45,244 bases of DNA from positions 47,454 through 92,697 of the forward strand of contig NZ_JAFFZO010000022.1 of NCBI RefSeq assembly GCF_016924145.1, read 5' to 3'. This stretch comes from Amphritea pacifica. GTDB lineage: Bacteria; Pseudomonadota; Gammaproteobacteria; Pseudomonadales; Balneatricaceae. The notes under the pieces are model-generated. The model searched no databases. It saw nothing but the letters and a program-made list of their open reading frames with translations, and was not told where the DNA came from. Shown here in pieces: positions 1 through 9,287 of this stretch. Positions within the stretch are counted from its first letter, which is position 1; each line of letters opens with the position of its first letter. A program made the position numbers and the translations under genes.

Positions 1-165
1 TATCGGCGAACGCTACAATTTTTTCATGCGATGAATGATTATCCACGACAGCTCTCAAGAAAAGCTCATGGCGTATCGGCGAACGCTACAATTTTTTCAT
101 GGATGAATGATTGTCCACGACAACTCTCAAGAAAAGCTCAGGGCTTATCGTCGAGCGCTACATTT
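1..165. repeat. 72-73 bp tandem repeat, truncated at the window edge
   Basis: Two nearly identical units (1-73 and 74-145) and the first ~20 bases of a third (146-165) follow each other directly. Each begins TATCGGCGAACGCTAC and ends near AAGAAAAGCTCA. The units differ by a few substitutions and one indel, and the third has diverged (TATCGTCGAGCGCTAC). No open frame suggests coding. The array probably extends leftward outside the window. It lies well upstream of the mraZ promoter. Positions 166-410 hold no gene or clear signal that I can support. Confidence 0.85.
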
Positions 166-410
166 TATATTCCTTCCTGTTAAGGGAGGGTTGTCCTTTG
201 TTCCGCATTTCTATCGTTGATCTGTTGTGTCTCCTGTTTATTTCTTTTTTTTCATCTTGCCAGTGATCTCGTTTGTGATTGGTAGGTGTTCAATTTTTTA
301 ACTCTCTGTTATTCAAACGGTTTTTATCCGGCACTTTCGCTCTCCGCTTTTCTGTATTTGCCTCACTAATAATCCGTCGCTTTATAAGCTTGTTTCGGGG
401 AGTTTCTCCC

Positions 411-439
411 TTGCAAACCTGTAGGTTAATTTCTATAGT
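411..439 (+). promoter_or_regulatory. sigma70 promoter of the dcw cluster (Pmra)
   Basis: A -35 hexamer TTGCAA (411-416) and a -10 hexamer TATAGT (434-439) are separated by exactly 17 bp. Each matches the sigma70 consensus at four to five of six positions. Transcription should start near 446, just before the MraZ boxes at 448-472 and about 50 bp before the mraZ start. It is the only strong promoter seen ahead of the division cluster. Confidence 0.75.
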
Positions 440-447
440 GTGCACTA

Positions 448-472
448 GTGGGAAAATGTGGGTAATTGTGGA
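448..472 (+). promoter_or_regulatory. MraZ operator: three 10-bp-phased GTGGG boxes
   Basis: GTGGG at 448-452, GTGGG at 458-462 and GTGGA at 468-472 are separated by 5-nt spacers, so they recur every helical turn. This is the known arrangement of MraZ binding sites ahead of mra operons in E. coli and other bacteria. The boxes lie at about +1 to +26 relative to the predicted start site. Bound MraZ would therefore block initiation or early elongation, giving negative autoregulation of the cluster. Confidence 0.85.
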
Positions 473-499
473 TTAATCTGGTTTCCGGGAGCGCTATTT

Positions 500-958
500 T
501 TGTTTTTCAGGGGTGTTAATCCAATCAATCTGGATGCCAAGGGCCGTATGGCCATACCGGCACGCTACCGTGAAGCGATCACGGAGCACTGCTGTGGGCA
601 TCTGGTTGCTACGATTGACACCGAAGAGCGCTGTCTGTTGCTTTACCCGCTGGCTGAATGGGAGGAGATTCAGGCGAAGATAGAGGCTTTGCCCAGTTTT
701 AATCCCGCTGCCCGGCGTATTCAGCGCTTGCTGATAGGCCATGCGACTGATCTGGATATGGATGGTAATGGCCGGTTGCTATTGCCAGCCCCACTGCGCG
801 AGTACGCGGAGCTTAATAAAAAGATCGTCCTGCTGGGGCAGGGAAATAAGTTTGAAATATGGAGCGAAGAGCGCTGGATGGCGACCCGCGAAGAGTATCT
901 CGCAGAAGCCGATGGTGGTGCTGAACTGCCAGAAGAGTTACAGAATTTATCACTTTAA
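500..958 (+). CDS. mraZ: Transcriptional regulator MraZ
   Basis: This is the DNA-binding repressor of the division/cell-wall operon, a ring-forming protein with two AbrB-like SpoVT folds. I chose the TTG at 500. It gives 152 residues, the same as E. coli MraZ, beginning MFFRGVNPINLDAKGR, and it has GGGAG at 487-491 with an 8-nt spacer. The frame is open from a GTG at 458, but that codon lies inside the operator and adds residues absent from the family. The two conserved DxxGR motifs are LDAKGR (about residues 10-15) and MDGNGR. The C-terminus ELQNLSL also matches the family. It is first in the operon, 18 bp before rsmH, and is expected to act on the boxes at 448-472. Confidence 0.93.
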   Translation: MFFRGVNPINLDAKGRMAIPARYREAITEHCCGHLVATIDTEERCLLLYPLAEWEEIQAKIEALPSFNPAARRIQRLLIGHATDLDMDGNGRLLLPAPLREYAELNKKIVLLGQGNKFEIWSEERWMATREEYLAEADGGAELPEELQNLSL

Positions 959-976
959 ACCGACAGGGGTTAGCAC

Positions 977-1915
977 ATGAGTGCAGAGTATAAACATATC
1001 ACGGTGCTGCTGAATGAGGCTGTGGATACCCTGGTTGAAGATCCGGATGGCTTTTATATCGATGGCACCTTTGGCCGGGGTGGTCATTCTGCACTGGTGT
1101 TGAGCCGCTTGTCAGCGCAGGGGCAACTGATGGGGATTGATAAGGATCCTGAAGCGATAGCCTGCGCCGCAGAACGATTTGGTGATGACCCGCGTTTCAG
1201 TATTGAGCGGGGCTCATTTGCTCAGTTGGAGGCGTTTGTTCGTCAGCGTGGGCTGGCGGGAAAGGTTGATGGTGTATTGCTGGATCTGGGGGTTTCATCT
1301 CCCCAGCTTGATGATCCGAATCGGGGATTCAGTTTCATGGCTGATGGTCCGCTGGATATGCGGATGAACCCGGATGTGGGCGAGAGCGCGGCCGAGTGGC
1401 TTGCGCATGCCGCAGAGAAAGAGATTGCTGATGTGCTCTATACCTACGGTGAAGAGCGTCACTCCAGACGGATGGCCCGGGCTATTGTGAATGAGCGGGA
1501 GCAGGAACCGATCGTGACCACCGGCCGGCTGGCGAAAATTATTACAGAGGCTAACCCCGCATGGGAAAAAGGGAAAAACCCAGCCACCCGTGCTTTTCAG
1601 GGGATCCGGATCTTTATTAACCGGGAGCTGGAAGACCTGGAAGACTGTCTCGATCAGGCGCTGGAGGTGTTAAAGCCCGGTGGGCGACTGGTAGTAATCA
1701 GTTTTCACTCTCTGGAAGACCGGATTGTAAAGCGCTTTATCCGCAAGTATGTCAAGGGCGATGAGCATCTGCCGCCGGGTATTCCGGTGACCGATGATAT
1801 GTTGAATATCCGCCTGAAAGCGGTGGGTAAAGCGGTCAAAGCCGGGCGGGAAGAGGTGTCGGATAATCCCCGTTCACGCAGTGCCGTTATGCGGGTAGCG
1901 AAAAAAGTACGATGA
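977..1915 (+). CDS. rsmH: 16S rRNA (cytosine1402-N4)-methyltransferase RsmH (MraW)
   Basis: RsmH is an S-adenosylmethionine-dependent enzyme that methylates N4 of C1402 in the ribosomal P site, together with RsmI. The 312-residue length is normal for the family. The N-terminal [11 protein letters not shown] and the SAM-binding GTFGRGGHS are followed by GIDKDPEA. Other family blocks are [28 protein letters not shown] and [16 protein letters not shown]. The ATG at 977 is preceded by ACAGGGG at 963-969. The end overlaps ftsL in an ATGA, consistent with translational coupling in the mra operon. Confidence 0.96.
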   Translation: MSAEYKHITVLLNEAVDTLVEDPDGFYIDGTFGRGGHSALVLSRLSAQGQLMGIDKDPEAIACAAERFGDDPRFSIERGSFAQLEAFVRQRGLAGKVDGVLLDLGVSSPQLDDPNRGFSFMADGPLDMRMNPDVGESAAEWLAHAAEKEIADVLYTYGEERHSRRMARAIVNEREQEPIVTTGRLAKIITEANPAWEKGKNPATRAFQGIRIFINRELEDLEDCLDQALEVLKPGGRLVVISFHSLEDRIVKRFIRKYVKGDEHLPPGIPVTDDMLNIRLKAVGKAVKAGREEVSDNPRSRSAVMRVAKKVR

Positions 1916-2262
1916 AACTGGGAGTGACGCTGCCTGGATGGCTGAGAACCCGGGATGAGCAACCGATTGATGATGTGATAGCGCCTGTCGAGTTGGTTAA
2001 GCCAGGGCTGATGTTGTTCTGCATGATTGCTCTGGTGGTGGTGTCATCGTTGATGGTGATCTGGTCGGCACATCAGTACCGGGTCTTATTTAACCAGCAG
2101 CAGGAGCTGGTACAGCAGTGGGATGAGTTGCAGGTTGAATGGGGGCAACTACTACTTGAACAGGGGACTCTGGCCGCGAATAACCGGGTTGAGTCAGTGG
2201 CAATTAAACGCCTGGGAATGCGTATTCCTGAGCAGGTTGAGGTGATCAGAGATGAGCGATGA
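1912..2262 (+). CDS. ftsL: Cell division protein FtsL
   Basis: FtsL is a small bitopic divisome protein that forms the FtsQLB complex and activates FtsWI. The 116 residues have a cytoplasmic N-terminus of about 30 residues and one membrane segment at about 32-54 ([18 protein letters not shown]). A periplasmic coiled-coil-like region rich in Gln, Glu and Leu follows, ending in the conserved [14 protein letters not shown] block. Sequence conservation in FtsL is low, so position between rsmH and ftsI and topology carry the call. The start overlaps rsmH by 4 nt and the end overlaps ftsI by 11 nt. Confidence 0.9.
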   Translation: MKLGVTLPGWLRTRDEQPIDDVIAPVELVKPGLMLFCMIALVVVSSLMVIWSAHQYRVLFNQQQELVQQWDELQVEWGQLLLEQGTLAANNRVESVAIKRLGMRIPEQVEVIRDER

Positions 2263-3967
2263 GCAGGACTTTCAAGCTCGTGCTGCAAGGGGCTGGCGCT
2301 TATGGCTGGTGTTTTTGCTGCTGTTGCTGATCGCGGCTGCGGTGGCGGGTAAGATGCTGTCACTGAATGTGCAGGAGCAAGCGTTTCTGAAGCAGCAGGG
2401 GGATGCCCGGGTTCTGCGTACTGCGGTGATTCCGGCCCACCGGGGGATGATCAGTGATCGCAACGGTCTGCCGTTGTCTGTCAGTGCACCTGTTTCAACG
2501 GTGTGGATGAACCCCAAAGAGTTTGATCTGCATAACGCTTCGATCAGTAAACTGACGACGCTGATCGACAGCACTAAAACCGACCTGTTGAAGCGGGTAG
2601 CACAGTCTCGAGACAAGCAGTTTATCTATCTGAAACGGCAGATGACGCCTGCTCAGGCTGAGCAGATTGAAGATCTGCACATGCCAGGTGTCTATGTAGA
2701 TCGTGAATATAAACGCTTCTACCCTGCTGCAGAGGTTGCCACGCATCTGGTGGGCTTTACCAGTGTTGACGGGGTTGGTCAGGAAGGCATTGAACTGGCG
2801 TTTGAGGACTGGTTGCAGGGTGTACCGGGCAAAAAACTGGTGATGCGGGATCTGCTCGGTCGGACGGTTAAACATATCCGCGAGTTGGAACCGATGGTGC
2901 AGGGTAAAGATCTGCAGCTAAGTATCGATCTGCGGTTGCAGTATCTGGCATATCGGGAGCTGAAAGCTGCAGTGCAGGCCCATAAAGCAGATTCAGCGGC
3001 GATGGTAGTGCTTGATGTGCATACCGGTGAAGTGCTGGCGATGGTCAACCAGCCCTCTTACAACCCGAATGATCGCAGCAATCTCGGCAGTGATATGAAG
3101 TCGCTGCGTAACCGGGCGGTGACCGACACCTTTGAACCGGGGTCTACCATGAAACCGCTGACCATCGCGGCGGCATTGATGAGTGGTAAGTATACCCCTG
3201 ACAGTGTGATTGATACCTCGCCTGGCTATATCCGGGTGAAGGGGAATACGATCCGTGACCACCGAAACTATGGTGAGCTGGATCTGGGCCGGATTATTAC
3301 CAAATCCAGTAACGTTGGTGTTACTAAGCTGGCGTTGAGCATGCATGGGGATGCTGTGCGTAATGTTTTTCAGAATGTCGGGCTGGGGCAGGTGCCGGGT
3401 ACCGGTTTTCCTGGCGAGCAGCCGGGCGTATTACCCTATTTATCTGAACGACAGCAGGTAGAACGTGCCACGATGGCTTATGGCTATGGTCTCTCTGTAA
3501 CCCCATTGCAACTGGCACAGGCGTATCTGCCATTCGCCACCGGTGGGCTGGTGCGCCATGTATCGCTGCTGAAGCTTGACCGGCCTGAACCCGGCACCCG
3601 GGTGATGCCGGAAAAGGTCGCCCGGGAGGTGCTGGAGATGATGGAAACCGTAACCCAGGCTGGTGGTACCGGACGCCGGGCTGCCATCGACGGATACCGG
3701 GTCGCGGGTAAGACTGGCACCGTGCATAAAGTTGGCACCGGCGGCTATGCGGATGATCAGTATGTATCCATTTTTGCCGGTGTCGCGCCGGTGGATAACC
3801 CTGAAATCGTCGCAGTGGTCATGGTGGATAATCCGAAAGGGCAGGAGTATTACGGCGGTGAAGTGGCCGCCCCGCTGTTTTCGCGGGTGGTCGGTGGCGC
3901 TCTGCGCATGTTGAATGTGGCGCCGGATAACTGGCAGCCAGTGCAGACACAGATGGTGATGAAATGA
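2252..3967 (+). CDS. ftsI: Septal peptidoglycan transpeptidase FtsI (PBP3)
   Basis: FtsI is a class B penicillin-binding protein that cross-links septal peptidoglycan as partner of FtsW. It has 571 residues, with a membrane anchor at about 15-36 and a PBP dimerisation domain beginning near HRGMISDRNG. The transpeptidase domain holds all three active-site motifs: SxxK at S298-K301 (GSTMKP), SxN at S352-N354 and KTG at 487-489. The ATG at 2252 has GAGGTGAT about 6 nt upstream, inside the ftsL end. The stop overlaps murE as ATGA. The length and motif spacing are those of gammaproteobacterial PBP3, and nothing is missing. Confidence 0.97.
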   Translation: MSDEQDFQARAARGWRLWLVFLLLLLIAAAVAGKMLSLNVQEQAFLKQQGDARVLRTAVIPAHRGMISDRNGLPLSVSAPVSTVWMNPKEFDLHNASISKLTTLIDSTKTDLLKRVAQSRDKQFIYLKRQMTPAQAEQIEDLHMPGVYVDREYKRFYPAAEVATHLVGFTSVDGVGQEGIELAFEDWLQGVPGKKLVMRDLLGRTVKHIRELEPMVQGKDLQLSIDLRLQYLAYRELKAAVQAHKADSAAMVVLDVHTGEVLAMVNQPSYNPNDRSNLGSDMKSLRNRAVTDTFEPGSTMKPLTIAAALMSGKYTPDSVIDTSPGYIRVKGNTIRDHRNYGELDLGRIITKSSNVGVTKLALSMHGDAVRNVFQNVGLGQVPGTGFPGEQPGVLPYLSERQQVERATMAYGYGLSVTPLQLAQAYLPFATGGLVRHVSLLKLDRPEPGTRVMPEKVAREVLEMMETVTQAGGTGRRAAIDGYRVAGKTGTVHKVGTGGYADDQYVSIFAGVAPVDNPEIVAVVMVDNPKGQEYYGGEVAAPLFSRVVGGALRMLNVAPDNWQPVQTQMVMK

Positions 3968-5457
3968 GCCGGGTCAGTTTTCATCTGGCTGAGTTGTTGC
4001 CGCAACTGGCTGGTAGTGATCTGGCACAGCTGGAGATCGGCGGTATCTGTCAGGATAGCCGTCAGGTGAAACCGGGTGATCTGTTTTTTGCCCGTAATGG
4101 TGTGAACCATAAAGGGATCGATTTTGTTTGCTCCGCTGCAGCAGAAGGGGCAGTTGCTGCGATTGTTGATGACGCAGAACTGGCTGCAGCGGACTCTATT
4201 GATGTGACTATCCCGCTGATCGGTGTAACGGATGTTGCGGCACTGATTGGCGAGGTAGCTTCACGTTTCTTTGGGGAACCCTCTCTTCATATGCGGGTGG
4301 TGGGTGTCACCGGCACCAACGGTAAAACCTCCAGCGCGCACTATATCGCCCAGTTGCTGCAGGGCTGTGGCGAGGTATGCGGCCTGATAGGGACCGTGGG
4401 GAATGGTTTGCTGGGGCAGCTCAGGGAGTCAACCCATACTACGCCGGATGCTATTGGTGTGCATCGCCTGCTGGCTGAACTGCGCAGTGAAGGGGCAACT
4501 GCCGTCGTGATGGAGGTATCCAGTCACGCACTGGATCAGCAGCGAATCAGCGGCGTGCACTTCAGTGCGGCAGGGTTTACTAATCTGTCGCGGGACCACC
4601 TGGATTACCATGGTGATATGGACAGCTACGGGGCGGCAAAAGCCCGGTTGTTTTTCGAGATGGAGATTGATCATCAGGTGGTGAATGCCGATGACGCTTT
4701 TGGCGCAACGATTCTGGCACGTAAAGATGGTCAGGACCGGATCGGTTTTGGCGAGTCTGAACGGGCGGCAGTACGAGCCACTGGAGTGATATTGTCGGCC
4801 AGCGGAATTGTCGCCCGGATTGAGACCGGGCAGGGAACCTTTGCGCTGGATACTGGTCTGATCGGCCGCTTCAATCTGAGTAACCTGCTACTGGCCATCG
4901 CTATCACCGAGCAGATGGGTTATCCGCAGGAGAAAATAGAGCGCGCATTGCAGCACCTGACACCGGTGGCTGGACGGATGCAACGGGTATCCCGTCAGAC
5001 ACCTCTGGTGGTAGTGGATTATGCCCACACGCCGGATGCGCTGGAAAAAGCCCTTGAAGCCCTGCGGAGTCATTGCCAGGGGCAGCTCTGCTGTGTGTTT
5101 GGCTGCGGCGGTGACCGGGATACCGGCAAAAGAGCGCAGATGGCGCAGGTGGCGGAGCGACTGGCTGACCGTATTCTGGTCACCAGTGATAACCCCCGCA
5201 CAGAGGATCCGCAGCAGATTATACAAATGATTATGGCAGGCTTTAGCGGCAGCGCCTCTGTGACCTGTGAAGCAGACCGCAAACGGGCGATTGAACAGGC
5301 GATTGCGCTGCTGCAACCAGACGATATTTTATTGATCGCCGGAAAAGGGCATGAAAACTATCAGGATATACAAGGGGTGAAGATGCCGTTCGATGACCTG
5401 GCGGTTGCCAGAGAGGCATTAGCCAGACCGGCTGCTAAACAGGAGCGTTCCCAATGA
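3964..5457 (+). CDS. murE: UDP-MurNAc-tripeptide synthetase MurE (meso-DAP adding)
   Basis: MurE is an ATP-dependent cytoplasmic ligase that adds the third residue to UDP-MurNAc-L-Ala-D-Glu. It has 497 residues with the three Mur-ligase domains. The P-loop GVTGTNGKTSS lies near residue 115. A family block is STHTTPDA. The C-terminal SDNPRTEDP contains the DNPR signature that selects meso-diaminopimelate rather than lysine, in line with a Gram-negative wall. The carbamylated-lysine region (about residue 225, YGAAKARLF) is present. It is coupled to ftsI and murF by 4-nt ATGA overlaps. Confidence 0.97.
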   Translation: MSRVSFHLAELLPQLAGSDLAQLEIGGICQDSRQVKPGDLFFARNGVNHKGIDFVCSAAAEGAVAAIVDDAELAAADSIDVTIPLIGVTDVAALIGEVASRFFGEPSLHMRVVGVTGTNGKTSSAHYIAQLLQGCGEVCGLIGTVGNGLLGQLRESTHTTPDAIGVHRLLAELRSEGATAVVMEVSSHALDQQRISGVHFSAAGFTNLSRDHLDYHGDMDSYGAAKARLFFEMEIDHQVVNADDAFGATILARKDGQDRIGFGESERAAVRATGVILSASGIVARIETGQGTFALDTGLIGRFNLSNLLLAIAITEQMGYPQEKIERALQHLTPVAGRMQRVSRQTPLVVVDYAHTPDALEKALEALRSHCQGQLCCVFGCGGDRDTGKRAQMAQVAERLADRILVTSDNPRTEDPQQIIQMIMAGFSGSASVTCEADRKRAIEQAIALLQPDDILLIAGKGHENYQDIQGVKMPFDDLAVAREALARPAAKQERSQ

Positions 5458-6842
5458 ACGGTCCGTTCAGTCTGAGTGAGCTGGCCCCAGCACTGTCAGC
5501 CCGTCTGATTGGCGGAAGCTGCGAGGTGCTGGGGGTGAGCACTGATACACGCCATATTGGCAGTGGTGATCTTTTTATCGCCTTGCGGGGTGAACACTTT
5601 GACGCCCACAACTTTGTAAAACAGGCGGTCGCTGAGGGTGCGGTTGCGGTAGTGGTTGAGCATGAGGTCGATGTTGATGTGCCTCAGTTGGTGGTCAGTA
5701 ATACCCGTATGGCGCTGGGCAATATCGCTGCCTATAACCGTCAACGGTTCAACGGTTCGATGTTTGCCGTGACTGGCAGTAGTGGCAAAACCACCGTAAA
5801 AGAGATGCTCGCGTCTATTAACCGGCTTCGGGGACAGACTCTGGCAACCCAGGGCAATCTGAACAACGATATAGGTGTTCCTCTGACGCTGTTAAGGCTG
5901 TCAGCCGGTGATCGTTATGGGGTGATTGAGATGGGCGCCAGCGGTGCCCATGAGATCGCCTATAGCACCCAGCTGACCCGGCCGGATGTGGCGATTCTGA
6001 ATAATGCCTTTGGTGCTCACCTGGAAGGGTTTGGCTCCCTCAGAGGCGTGGTGCTGGCGAAAGCGGAAATTTTCGAAGGACTATCTGATAGTGGCACGGC
6101 AGTGGTTAACCTGGATGATCCCCATGCTGATATCTGGCTGGGCATGTTGCAACAGCAGCCGCTGATGACCTTTTCAGTAGAGCGCAGTGAGGCGTCTGTG
6201 TTTGCCTCAGATATCTTTTTACAGAGCAACGGCTGTTATGCCTTCAAACTGAACTATCAGGGGCAACAGTATCCAGTCAGTCTGGCTGTAATGGGGTGGC
6301 ATAATATTGCCAACGCGCTGGCCGCCGCGGCCGCAGTACTGGCCGATGGCTGCCCGCCTGAGACTGCGGCGCAGGGACTGGGGCAATGCCAGGCCGTTGC
6401 GGGGCGGATGCGTCCGATTCAGTCAGACGGCTCCACCCTGATTATTGATGACAGCTATAACGCCAACCCTGATGCGGTGAAGGCGGCACTCAATACGCTG
6501 TCTGAGCTGACTGGTGAAAAGGTGGTGGTGCTGGGTGATATGGGCGAGCTGGGTGACGGCGCAGAGGAGCAACACCGGCAACTGGGAGCGTTTGCAGCTA
6601 GTCGGCCAATTGACCTGCTGTTGACGTGCGGTGCCCTCAGCGCCGCGACCCATGCAGGGTTTAATGCCGCCGGAGGCAAAAAAGCAGAACACTTTGCTGA
6701 TAAAGCCGCTCTGCTCAGCTATCTGCAACAGCTACCATCGCGTCCGCGCACGGTTCTGGTAAAAGGCTCCCGCAGTGCGGGGATGGATCAAATTGTAACT
6801 GGCCTGACGAATACAGGCTCTACCGATGGGGGTAGTCACTGA
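5454..6842 (+). CDS. murF: UDP-MurNAc-tripeptide:D-Ala-D-Ala ligase MurF
   Basis: MurF adds the D-Ala-D-Ala dipeptide made by Ddl and completes the UDP-MurNAc-pentapeptide. The 462 residues show the N-terminal substrate domain ([16 protein letters not shown]), the ATP loop [14 protein letters not shown], the block [16 protein letters not shown], and the C-terminal domain with [15 protein letters not shown] and VLGDMGELG. It starts inside the murE stop (ATGA) and shares one base with the mraY start (TGATG). The motif set and order leave no reasonable alternative. Confidence 0.97.
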   Translation: MNGPFSLSELAPALSARLIGGSCEVLGVSTDTRHIGSGDLFIALRGEHFDAHNFVKQAVAEGAVAVVVEHEVDVDVPQLVVSNTRMALGNIAAYNRQRFNGSMFAVTGSSGKTTVKEMLASINRLRGQTLATQGNLNNDIGVPLTLLRLSAGDRYGVIEMGASGAHEIAYSTQLTRPDVAILNNAFGAHLEGFGSLRGVVLAKAEIFEGLSDSGTAVVNLDDPHADIWLGMLQQQPLMTFSVERSEASVFASDIFLQSNGCYAFKLNYQGQQYPVSLAVMGWHNIANALAAAAAVLADGCPPETAAQGLGQCQAVAGRMRPIQSDGSTLIIDDSYNANPDAVKAALNTLSELTGEKVVVLGDMGELGDGAEEQHRQLGAFAASRPIDLLLTCGALSAATHAGFNAAGGKKAEHFADKAALLSYLQQLPSRPRTVLVKGSRSAGMDQIVTGLTNTGSTDGGSH

Positions 6843-7924
6843 TGTTATTGCTTCTGGCCAACTGGCTGGCTGAATATAACAGTTTTTTCTCCGTATTCAG
6901 CTATCTGACGTTGCGCGGAATTCTTGGCGTGCTGACGGCACTGGCGATCTCGCTATTGCTGGGGCCTGCGCTGATCCGCAAGCTGAAAAGCAAGCAGATT
7001 GGTCAGACGGTGCGTAGCGATGGGCCCGAATCCCATTTCAGTAAGGCGGGAACGCCAACAATGGGTGGCGCTCTGATAATCCTGGCGATTATGATCAGTA
7101 GCCTGCTGTGGTCTGATCTGAGTAACCGATACACCTGGATCGTTCTGGGGGTGACCTTTATCTTTGGCGCTGTTGGCTGGGTCGATGACTACCGGATGGT
7201 GATCGAGAAGAGTTCACGGGGATTACCGGCGCGCTGGAAATATTTCTGGCAATCGGTTGGTGGCCTGGGAGCCGCCATCGTGCTTTATATCACCGCCCAT
7301 GGCCCCGCAGAGACACAACTGATTATCCCGATCTTTAAAGATGTTGCCATCGAGATGGGGGTGTTCTTTATCGTCTTCACCTACTTCGTCATTGTGGGGA
7401 CCTCAAATGCAGTTAACCTGACCGATGGTCTGGATGGTCTGGCCATTCTGCCCACCGTGCTGGTTGCCGGTGCGCTGGGGTTCTTTGCCTATCTGGGGGG
7501 GAACGTCAATTTTGCCAGCTATCTGCATATACCCTACATCGCGGGCTCCGGTGAGCTGATTATTATCTGTGGTTCGATTGTCGGGGCCGGCCTCGGGTTT
7601 CTCTGGTTTAACGCCTATCCCGCTCAGGTGTTTATGGGGGATGTGGGCGCGCTTGCGCTGGGCGCTGCGCTCGGTGTTATCGCCGTTATTGTTCGTCAGG
7701 AGCTGGTGCTGATGATTATGGGCGGGGTGTTTGTCATTGAGACGGTATCGGTGATTCTCCAGGTAGCATCATTCAAGCTGACCGGACGGCGGATCTTTCG
7801 CATGGCACCGCTGCATCACCATTTTGAACTGAAAGGCTGGCCGGAACCCCGCGTTATTGTGCGGTTCTGGATTATTACTGTGGTGCTGGTTCTGATCGGA
7901 TTGGCAACCCTGAAAATACGTTAA
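6842..7924 (+). CDS. mraY: Phospho-MurNAc-pentapeptide transferase MraY
   Basis: MraY is a polytopic inner-membrane enzyme that transfers phospho-MurNAc-pentapeptide to undecaprenyl phosphate, giving lipid I. It has 360 residues, the same as E. coli MraY, with about ten membrane segments. Family signatures are PTMGGALI, the DD pair in [18 protein letters not shown], the third catalytic Asp in [11 protein letters not shown] and the histidine motif [15 protein letters not shown]. The start shares one base with the murF stop. Confidence 0.97.
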   Translation: MLLLLANWLAEYNSFFSVFSYLTLRGILGVLTALAISLLLGPALIRKLKSKQIGQTVRSDGPESHFSKAGTPTMGGALIILAIMISSLLWSDLSNRYTWIVLGVTFIFGAVGWVDDYRMVIEKSSRGLPARWKYFWQSVGGLGAAIVLYITAHGPAETQLIIPIFKDVAIEMGVFFIVFTYFVIVGTSNAVNLTDGLDGLAILPTVLVAGALGFFAYLGGNVNFASYLHIPYIAGSGELIIICGSIVGAGLGFLWFNAYPAQVFMGDVGALALGAALGVIAVIVRQELVLMIMGGVFVIETVSVILQVASFKLTGRRIFRMAPLHHHFELKGWPEPRVIVRFWIITVVLVLIGLATLKIR

Positions 7925-7934
7925 CGGAGCGATT

Positions 7935-9287
7935 GTGAGCCTGATAGCAACAGATCAACTGCGGATTATTATCGGTCTTGGACAGACCGGGCTGTCCTGC
8001 GCCCGTTATCTGGCACGTAAAGGTGTTCCGTTTGTTCTGGTTGATACCCGTGATGCGCCGCCCAATCTTGACCTGATTCGCTCAGAGTTTCCAGCGACAG
8101 AGTTGCATTGCGGCCCACTGGATCAGCAACTGCTGTGTCGGGCGGGCGAAATTCTGCTGAGTCCCGGAGTCGCTAAGGATCAGCCCGCGATTCAGGCTGC
8201 CGTTGCCGCCGGGGTAAAACTCAGTGGTGATATTGATCTGTTCTGTCAGGCGGTTACCGCCCCGATCGTTGCGATCACCGGTTCCAATGCCAAAAGTACG
8301 GTAACCACGCTGGTCGGGCAGATGGCGCTGGATGCCGGTATTGATACTGGTATTGGCGGCAATCTGGGAACGCCGGTACTGGATATGCTGGTGGGGGGCG
8401 AACAGCAGCTCTATGTTCTGGAACTGTCGAGTTTTCAGCTGGAGACCGTCAATGATCTGCGGGCAGCGGCGGCAACGGTGCTCAATGTCAGCCCTGACCA
8501 TCTGGACCGTTACAGCAACAGCCTGCAACAGTATTACCAGGCGAAGCACCGTATATTTAAGGGGGCCGCAAACGTTATTGTCAATCGTGATGACCCGCTG
8601 ACATCCCCCCTGGTGAGCAGCAGTGTTAACGTCTCCAGTTTTGGTCTGGGGCGCCCCGATCTTAACCAGTTTGGTTTACTGGAACAGCAGGGTGAGTTGT
8701 ACCTGGCCCGGGGCCTGAAACCCTTGCTGGCGATCAGTGAACTGAAAATTCAGGGGCAACACAATATCGCCAATGCGCTGGCGTCGCTGGCGCTGGGGGA
8801 GGCGGCCGGTATCCCGCTGGAGTCGATGTTGCACACTCTGAAAAACTTTACCGGCCTGAAACATCGTTGTCAGTGGGTTGATGATAAGGGGGGCGTGGCC
8901 TTCTTTAATGACAGTAAAGGCACCAACGTGGGGGCTACGGTCGCTGCAATTAACGGGCTGGCGGCAACCCTGGCCCCAGGTAATAAAATTGTGCTGATTG
9001 CTGGTGGCGTTGGCAAAGGGGCTGATTTTAGTGATCTGAACCAGCCGTTGCAGCAAGCGGGGCGGGCTCTGGTGCTGATCGGACAGGATGGTGGGCTGAT
9101 TGATCAGGCGGTCAGTTGCCTGCCCGGGCAGTACGCTGCCACGATGCCGGAGGCGGTTTCACTGGCTGCCCGTCTGGCCCGGCCCGGTGATATCGTACTT
9201 CTGTCTCCTGCCTGCGCCAGCTTTGATATGTTCAGCGGTTTTCCGGCCCGGGGTGATGCCTTTGTTGAGTCGGTGGAGGCGCTATGA
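7935..9287 (+). CDS. murD: UDP-MurNAc-L-alanine:D-glutamate ligase MurD
   Basis: MurD adds D-Glu to UDP-MurNAc-L-Ala. The 450 residues include an N-terminal Rossmann-like domain (IIGLGQTGLSCARYL), the ATP loop AITGSNAKSTVTTL, the block LELSSFQLE and NDSKGTNVGAT, and the C-terminal SPACASFDMFSGFPARGDAF. The start is GTG at 7935 with CGGAG at 7925-7929, 10 bp after mraY. The end overlaps ftsW (ATGA). All elements of a functional Mur ligase are present. Confidence 0.96.
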   Translation: MSLIATDQLRIIIGLGQTGLSCARYLARKGVPFVLVDTRDAPPNLDLIRSEFPATELHCGPLDQQLLCRAGEILLSPGVAKDQPAIQAAVAAGVKLSGDIDLFCQAVTAPIVAITGSNAKSTVTTLVGQMALDAGIDTGIGGNLGTPVLDMLVGGEQQLYVLELSSFQLETVNDLRAAAATVLNVSPDHLDRYSNSLQQYYQAKHRIFKGAANVIVNRDDPLTSPLVSSSVNVSSFGLGRPDLNQFGLLEQQGELYLARGLKPLLAISELKIQGQHNIANALASLALGEAAGIPLESMLHTLKNFTGLKHRCQWVDDKGGVAFFNDSKGTNVGATVAAINGLAATLAPGNKIVLIAGGVGKGADFSDLNQPLQQAGRALVLIGQDGGLIDQAVSCLPGQYAATMPEAVSLAARLARPGDIVLLSPACASFDMFSGFPARGDAFVESVEAL

